From positions 558,001 to 622,000 of the forward strand of contig JABYQQ010000013.1 in NCBI GenBank assembly GCA_022605405.1: a DNA stretch of 64,000 nt, given 5' to 3'. Shown piece after piece: positions 57,396 to 64,000 of this stretch; within the stretch, counting starts at the first letter, position 1, and each line of letters opens with the position of its first letter. The translations under genes were made by a program, and so were the position numbers. The notes beneath the pieces are model-generated. The model was not told the DNA's origin and did not search any database. It was given only the letters and a program-made list of their open reading frames with translations. The stretch is from Earliella scabrosa. Its lineage: Eukaryota > Basidiomycota > Agaricomycetes > Polyporales > Polyporaceae.

Positions 57396-58212
57396 CTAGT
57401 CGTCACCAACGGGCACTTCTTCCTCCAGATACTTCACAAGTGTGACGCGGATCTCGGTAGCCTCGTCTCCTCGAAGGACGTCTGACACGAACGAGGCAGT
57501 CACCTGCATCTGGACCTGGTGTTCCAGAACGGATGGGATTGAGTAGTCTGAGCATGGGTATGGTCACGTACCATCTCCAAAGCTCCCCTGAGAACCCCAC
57601 AGAGAACATTACTGAACCAGAGCCCACCCTCGAGGGCCTCCTCGGGCAGCTCCACAAACTCCGCCAAAGGATTCTCATCGAATGACAGCGTGAAACTTGA
57701 ACCGGCTGCATTCGCTTGCGGTGGGGGCATGCTTGTCCTTGTCGGGGATGATGCAGGTGCTTGCGCGCTGTGCGTTACGTTGGGAGTGATGTTGAGGAAT
57801 GACTTGAAGCCGACCTGCAGTCCGAACACATCGGCACAATTAAGATCATTCAAGACCACCATGACAGCCCAGGCGACGTCGCCACTCGCCTTCGCGACCA
57901 CCTCACCGACCTCCCGAAAGTCCGCACAACGGCCCATATTGCTCCGAGCAAGGAAATCCTCAATGAGTCGCGTTCCGATGTTGTAGCCCATTTTCTCGAG
58001 CTGCTTGTTGACCTCCGCATAGTCCTCGTAGTCCTGGATGAGCTGGACGACGAGCGCGCCGTAGGTCAGAGCAAATAATTCTGCATTCTATCCCTGAGCA
58101 CGTCAGGACGATCGTTAGGGTCCGCAGAGTGGGACATACATACGATCTTCTCCGTGCGACCCTTCCAAAGGTCCTCGCCTATCGCCTTGTATTGCTTGCT
58201 CGTGGTGGCCAT
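57396..58212 (-). CDS. BET3: TRAPP subunit Bet3 (TRAPPC3)
   Basis: Tethering factor for ER-to-Golgi vesicles and a TRAPP core subunit. ATG at 58212 ([20 protein letters not shown]), then [51 protein letters not shown]. An intron at 57815-57889 with GC donor and CAG acceptor joins [17 protein letters not shown]. Then [38 protein letters not shown], a last intron and [20 protein letters not shown] to VPVGDD and TAG. If the GC-AG intron were not removed the frame would stay open but carry 25 extra residues not seen in the family. The Cys in the C-terminal half of the GVLRG motif region is typical for palmitoylated Bet3. Confidence 0.94.
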
Positions 58213-59984
58213 CGGAGTCGGATTTCAGAGAGCGTAAATGGGCGGCTGGGTGATCGAGGCGGTCGCGCGGATAGAGTGCAACTAAGCGTGCCACAGTGCA
58301 GGAGGAAGGCTGTCTGATCAGCCGAGAGCGCCCTCTGACCAAACGTGGCAAGTGAGACACAGGGCGTCTATCTGTCGGGCAACGCGCCTCCGAGGGCGCT
58401 TGAGCGAGTCCTCCGACGAGGAACGGCCCCGGATGTCGTACTGATCAGGAACTCGGGCTGGTTTCACCTATTTGCGAAGCAATTTAACGCTTTCACATAG
58501 TGTGTCATCGAACCGTCGAGTTACACGCCGATAGGGGGCAGCTTCGGACGACAAGAGCGGGAAGCCCGCCACGACTCGGATGACGGAGGTGTTCTGTCAA
58601 GCTCCGTCGGGAGGTTGTTCCCTGGTTGTTCCCACTGGGGACCGAAATATCACACAGCTGATCCACGCGGAAGCAAGACGTCAAGGTTGTTATTTGTATT
58701 ACGAAGGCGGGTACGCGACCGGCTATAATCTCTAGACGGAGGGTGTGAAGATAGGGCGGTAGGGTGGAAGCGCGTACGAATTCCGGAAAAAAGAGAAGTG
58801 GGCCACGCCGGTGAGAGCGCAGCAAGGAACGATGAAATGGATCGTCGGATGCTGTATTGGGGCGCTGAGCGGGATGCAGGTGACAGGAAGGGAAGAGAGG
58901 TCACGAATCGAGCCCATCGGCGGAGGGCATATGACCGGAGGTCGAGTATCGTGGCAGATCAGGCGCAAGAGACGGAATATGATGCAGACGATCAATCCAA
59001 TCGAGTACAGTCGATGGCGCGGATATGGGTCGGGGCGTGGCACTGGCAGGAAGATGGCATGCGATTCCGCGAGGCGTTGAGCGGGATGCGCGTATATCGC
59101 CCGCAAGTCTAGGCGCAATGAGCCTGAGGCGCGAACGCCTTGCGAACGCCGGGGAAGACGCGCTGTGTGTCGTCGCGTAGGCTCGGGCAAGGCTCGGGAG
59201 GGCGATGTGATGATGATGAGTGTCGCTGAGCGGGCTGCGGCCTCGGTGATGAGAAGCCAAAAGTCAAACCTGCAACAAATTGCCGTGAATGTCGAGCAGT
59301 CGGGATGTCATGTGCGAGTGCTGTCAGCGTGTCCCTGGCGGAATATAGCGCAGGCGAACGGGACGTCGGGCTCCCATGGCGGCGTCGGACGGGGCGCGGC
59401 TGGGAGAGGAGGGGGCGGACGCGGGCGATGGGGATCGGAGGGAGTGATTGATGGATGGACGAGGAGAGGGCGCAACGGCGGGCTGGTGGCGGGGGATAGA
59501 GCAGTGGTTAATAAGGCAATGTTTGCGCGTGTTTGCGCTGCGCCTTGAGGCGTGTGGCCAGTCTCGACTCGGACGCTGCAGACTGCTCGTGTCCGTCGCT
59601 TCCTCTGGGCCATAATCGCGTACGCTATTCCCTCTCCCTCCCTTTTCTCTCTCTCTCCCGCGACGACGTGGATGCTGCCCGCTCGTCGTCTCTTCTGCCC
59701 CGCTCTGTTCACCCCCGCGTTCACCGGCTCCTCCGATTCTCTCGATATCTGAGCTGCTGCTCTCCGCTCGTGCGGTCGCACTTGCCCATTCAGGTTCGTG
59801 CCACACCTTGTCCACATCCCTCTCATATACAAATCTCCCCCGTCCCCCAGCCCGAGGATCCAGAGGCTTCGCTTCGTCGTGATCTACGACCCACCTGCCC
59901 CCATCCTTTCTTCTTCCGTCCGACCGTCACTTCACCTCCCTCACCACACCTCACGGCGCTCCGTGATTGCCTCCTGTCCCGGTC
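58213..59984. other. Long upstream region of the Q/P-rich gene
   Basis: About 1.8 kb between Bet3 (minus) and the gene starting at 59985. Overlapping frames on both strands have no domain. I read it as the promoters of both genes and a long leader. Confidence 0.4.
59620..59660 (+). promoter_or_regulatory. CT-rich tract
   Basis: A run of TCTCCCTCCCTTTTCTCTCT and CTCTCTCCCG about 330-360 bp before the start codon at 59985. Pyrimidine tracts of this kind precede transcription starts in many filamentous fungi. Position rather than any test supports the label. Confidence 0.45.
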
Positions 59985-62900
59985 ATGTCCTCCATGCAAG
60001 AGATACAGCCTGCGCCCTCGGTCACCCTTGACCCGCAGCAGTATCAGCAGTACTCCTCGAGCGACCTCTCCGGACAACCCTACGTCTCCCTTGTCCCTGC
60101 CCCTCATCCAGACCCGTCAATACCTCCAGACCCCGCCGTTCATATGCACGTCTCGATCCCTCCACCGCTCTTTTCGCAGCAGCAGCTCGACCCAGCCACT
60201 GCGTCCGCCATGTCCATGCACATGTCAATCGCTTCATTACCCCCTCCCGTCGACACCGTTGCTCCCATGGATGTCATCGCCCCTCCCCTTCAGTCCGGCT
60301 CACCCGGTGCCATTCCGGACCTTGCAACGCAGGCCGCCCTTTATGGCATGGATCCCCGCCTTGCAACTCTCGATGGTGTTGATCCGTCCCATCCGCTTCT
60401 GTCCTCTCCGAGCGCGACCTCGGCGTCTACGAGCGCTTCGCACGCTTCATCTCCCTCTTTGACCGGGGTAGCCCCTTCATATTCGGCCGGTTCGTCCTCC
60501 CTTGCTTCCGCGCTAGATGGAATAGACCCTAGTCGCAGTCGCTCAGGGTCCATCGCTTCCCCGGCCAATCTGACCGCGTCGGGTTCAGACCTCGGTTTTT
60601 CCTCGAGCGGGAGAGATCCTTCCACCACCGTTCACGAGTCTGGATTCCAATTCCCACCACCTGGCTTCGAGAACCCCATGCAACCGAGTAATGAGAACAT
60701 GCAAGACGCGCCTGGTGGTGCGCATCTTATGGTTCTTGGGGACATGCTGAAAAAGTGCGTCTTTGAGCCTTTCATATCGAGACAAGTGATCGCTAATGAA
60801 CCCACTCCTCGATCATCTCAGCATAGCGCGGGCTGCTAACTCCGGTAGCGCCGCATGCTCCATGGGTCAAAGCGGCGATGCGCGCGAGATCGTAACCATG
60901 CTCAAGAGAAACGTTCTACTTGTCGCGGAACTCGTTGCGGCCATGCAGCTGGGAGACGAGGCCGCGGCGGGTAGCCCCCCTCAGTCCCTAGGCCCCGGCT
61001 CATCATCCTCGCCGGTTGCAGTCAGTGCGAGCTCCGTTTCTGCTCCTGTCGCAGCCAACGCGAAGGTCGAGCAAAAGCAGTCACCTCCTCATCAGGCACA
61101 AACACCTCCCAGCTTAAATGGCCTACCTTCTGGAGGCTCCATGGACCCCAGTACCATGTCCGATAGCTCTGAATCGCGCAAACGATGTGCTTCGTCTGTA
61201 GCGGGCGACCGAGTGGTGAAAGCGATGAAGCTTGAACCCCAGGAGGAAAACCCGCCCCTGCAGATGCAGCCGTCCGCGTCGGTTCCGTCGTCCATGCTGC
61301 CTCCTCAGACACATTTTGCTTACTCCGCCCACTCACTGGCTTCTGCCCCGCCCTCTGCTTCGGTGCCTGACCTCGCATCAATACCACCCCCTCTCCCCTC
61401 AGCCCCTCTCTCGGCTTCTCGCCCTGCCAGTTCCGCTGGTATCACCTCATCTCTGGCGTTAGGCATGCTACCGGACCCGCAGGTTGCAGCGACGTTGCAT
61501 CCCACCATCCCCCTCGACAACGTTGCATCAATGTCGCACTCACCGGAGTTCATCTCCCCAACGTCTGCGACAAGCGCCGCGTCTTCCGCCATGACTGGCA
61601 TGATCTCCAGCTCCGCCTGGCCAGACAACCACGCCGCGATCCAACGTCAGCATCATCATTCGTTGTCCGCCGGTGCGATTCTGAACAGTGGATTTGCAGT
61701 GTCCCAGACCGCTCCCGTAGCCGGTCCCTCGACAATGTCCTATACCACTTCCATGTACTCGCCGACGAGGGCTACTCACCTCCAACAGGCGCCGATGAAT
61801 GCAGCGTCTGCGACGTTGGGACGTGCATCCCGCTCCCAGTCAATATCGAACATGCATGGGAATCCGTTCGCACACGTACCAGACACGGTGCCCCATCCGA
61901 CGATGTATGAGTCGACGCAGACGCAGTCGCGGCCATCGACGTCTGGACGGCACAGTCCTCGTCCGGCATCGCCAGACTGGGACTATGATGAGGGACGGGA
62001 TTCGGATGATGAGAACGGCGGGCAGGGCAATCAGTACGCATTCCCGGGACAGAGTTCGGGTGGCCCTTATACTGAGAGTATATCTAGTGCCGAGGGCCTC
62101 GTGAACGGAACCTCGCGCAGTCATGCCGGCCAGCGGCGGATGAGCCGTACTTCGCCCTCAAACGAGGGTGGCAGCTCGAGCCACGGAAACGAGGTGCCGC
62201 AGGAATACCGGTCCGAAGTCGAGCGCATTTTCTTTGAGTTCTTGAATTCGATCTGTTCCAATCGTACGTATGCGCGCTGCGGCCTTCTCTCGGCCCAGCC
62301 GCCCCCTCCTCCGCGTCCGTGCCCCCGCTGAACTGCATGCCCCTTCTGCTCCACAGTCGATGCTACCGATTCCAAGGGCGAGCCGATCCATCAGACGCTC
62401 ATGGCTAAGAAGATGCAGCGCCTGGACGAGTCCCCCGACTTCCGTCCCTTCAAGTTCCGCATCCAAGCCTTCACCAACGCCTTCTTGGAAGAGGTACCTT
62501 CTCTATCATCTCCCTCCTCGGCATCACGGCATTCATGACCTCATCTTGTCCAGCTCGCGCGACAGGGTTTTCCCGAGGAAAAGATCCCAATGAAGAAGGC
62601 GAGTTGATAGCGGCGTGTATGGCATCCGTCGGCACGTCATCTGACATACGGCGTTCCCCGCCCTCACAGATCCGGAACTTTTTGTGGAACCAGCCCTACA
62701 TCTCGCGCTTCAACGAGGAGGGCAAGAAGTCAAAGTCAAAAGGCAATCACATCTGGCATGTCGATGCGAAAAAGTCTGAGGGCGGCTGGGTCTTCCGGCC
62801 CTTCAAGCGGAAGCTTGCCGGCACGCCGCCTGGCGTGGCGTACGTCGGCTTGCGGTGGACCTGGACGCCGAGGATATGGGACCCCCAGGCCTCTCGCACC

Positions 62901-63985
62901 AACATGCCCGTCAGCTACAGCTCCCCCTCGCTCCCGTCCTGGCTGTCGTGGAAGGAAGACTCGCTGACCGGGATCCCGCCGCCGGATGCGCAGAGTTGCG
63001 ACGTAACAGTCGAAGCGAGGGTGCGTTCTCAGGCCATGCGGCAGTGATGTGGGTTCTGACCCTCGGTTCCAGTTCATGCAGGATGGGAAGGAGGAGCTGC
63101 TGACGCACACCGTGCACATCACCATCGCTCCCATGGCCGCCGTCGACTCCACGTTCACTCCCTCACGGCGACCCTCGCTCGTCGGTGACATACACAACCC
63201 TCGGCGGATCCTGAGCGACTCAATCGTCAGTGGAGTTGCTCAGCCGACCAACACGCAACGGTACGCGGTCCCGATCGGATTTTCGTCTCCGTATGGCATT
63301 CTCACTGTGACCCCCGTCTAGACTGCTACGAGGCGGGCTTGGTGCTGTGCCGCCGCCCGGGGTAGCGCCCGAGTCGCAGGTCGTGCAAGTCCTGACCACG
63401 GCTGCTCAGCGTGTAGCACAGGAGGCGCAGTCGCAAGTGGTCGCATCACCTAACGAGGTTGGGCCGGAGCTGCAGGCGTTGGCAAAGCAACAACACGTCC
63501 TCACCGTCACCGCGCAGGCGATCAGCTCGAAGTTGGCTGGAGAGGTGCCGGAGGGCGCCGTCGCACAGTCGAATGCGCTTACTGTCGCCGCCCAGCAGGT
63601 CGTACTCCAAGCTGCTCGCCAGGTCGTCGCAGACCGTACAGTTGCGGCCGTGTCATCAGGTTTTCCTCATGCCGTCGCAGCGAGCACCGTCCCCGCTGTC
63701 ACGGTCAAGGAGGTTTCGGTGGCAACTCAATCTGCTGTCGCACAGGCCGTCGACATGGTCGGCCCTCTCTCAAGTGAGGTCGACGTGCTCATGACTGCCA
63801 AGTCGTTGCTCCAGCAACAGACCCGTGGTCCGCCCGTTCTCTCCACCATGGATCCTACGCGTCCGCACTCAACAGGGACCACGCCGCCAGGGCCATACGA
63901 TCTCCCGCCTCCGTCTGTTCCGATACCTCTGCCTGTCCAGGTGCCAGTCGCACCGCCAGGCGCAGTCTACTACCCAACTGGGTAA
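59985..63985 (+). CDS. Large Ser/Pro/Gln-rich protein with conserved C-terminal module, possible co-regulator
   Basis: ATG at 59985 (MSSMQEIQPAPSVTLDPQQY) and TAA at 63983. The first 700 or so residues are disordered and very rich in Ser, Pro, Ala and Gln, with basic patches (SSESRKRCASSVAGDRVVKA) and acidic ones (DWDYDEGRDSDDENGGQGN). A helical part starts near VDATDSKGEPIHQTLMAKK, FRIQAFTNAFLEE and LARQGFPEEKIPMKK. Then comes a well-ordered module: IRNFLWNQPYISRFNEEGKK, KSEGGWVFRPFKRKLAGTPP, GLRWTWTPRIWDPQASRTN, SYSSPSLPSWLSWKEDSLTG. A Val/Ala/Gln-rich helical tail and Pro-rich end follow. About seven exons. I recognise no named domain; composition suggests a nuclear regulator, as inference. 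The protein is complete within the window. Confidence 0.8.
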
Positions 63986-64000
63986 ACATGTCCTGTCCTT

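Noticed and set aside
58732..59190. 153-codon minus-strand frame upstream of the large regulator-like gene
   Set aside because: No domain and biased Arg/Pro composition mirroring GC skew of the leader region.

Overview
This window looks like nuclear DNA of a filamentous basidiomycete, probably an Agaricomycete. The genes carry many introns, mostly about 50 to 75 nt with GT-AG or occasional GC-AG ends. The left half holds F-box families typical of mushrooms and polypores and a Tnp2 (CACTA-type) transposase. The right half holds ordinary eukaryotic housekeeping genes. No bacterial-style operons, CRISPR arrays, tRNA or rRNA genes were seen. Exon joins are my own reading by frame and splice signals, without transcript data.

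Left region, about 1 to 29.6 kb, is gene-sparse and repeat-rich. It starts with a purine-only 11-bp minisatellite, then an unrecognised minus-strand gene (4.8-6.7 kb) and a SUN-domain protein (7.7-8.7 kb). A 188-bp tandem duplication follows, with an inverted partial copy 2 kb away around a small basic protein gene. Next come a multi-exon F-box protein with a Cys/His-rich tail (12.9-15.4 kb), a lineage-specific two-exon protein (16.6-18.7 kb), a MYND zinc-finger protein (19.1-21.4 kb) and an F-box protein with a predicted 10-nt microexon (22.2-24.0 kb). After these lie a fragmentary unknown gene (26.1-27.1 kb) and two relics, one of a carboxylesterase and one of a CAP59-type mannosyltransferase.

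Middle region, 29.7 to 44.5 kb, holds an apparently uninterrupted Tnp2 transposase gene, then about 2 kb of motif-dense noncoding DNA. Three tandem same-strand paralogues follow, each a secreted S33/TAP-like alpha/beta-hydrolase peptidase with signal peptide and Ser-Asp-His triad. The outer two resemble each other more than the middle one.

Right region, 45.5 to 64 kb, is dense and conserved: a USP48-like deubiquitinase, an unknown 256-residue protein, FRG1 and ribosomal protein L26 (divergent), V-ATPase subunit D, an XAP5/FAM50 splicing-linked protein and mitochondrial uS13 (divergent), TRAPP subunit Bet3, and a long Ser/Pro/Gln-rich protein with a conserved uncharacterised C-terminal module. 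The genes share no single pathway. The contrast between the repeat-rich left and housekeeping right is the main architectural signal. I did not find a clear new multi-gene system. The peptidase cluster, the intact transposase with its flanking repeats, and the orphan C-terminal module are the best leads.
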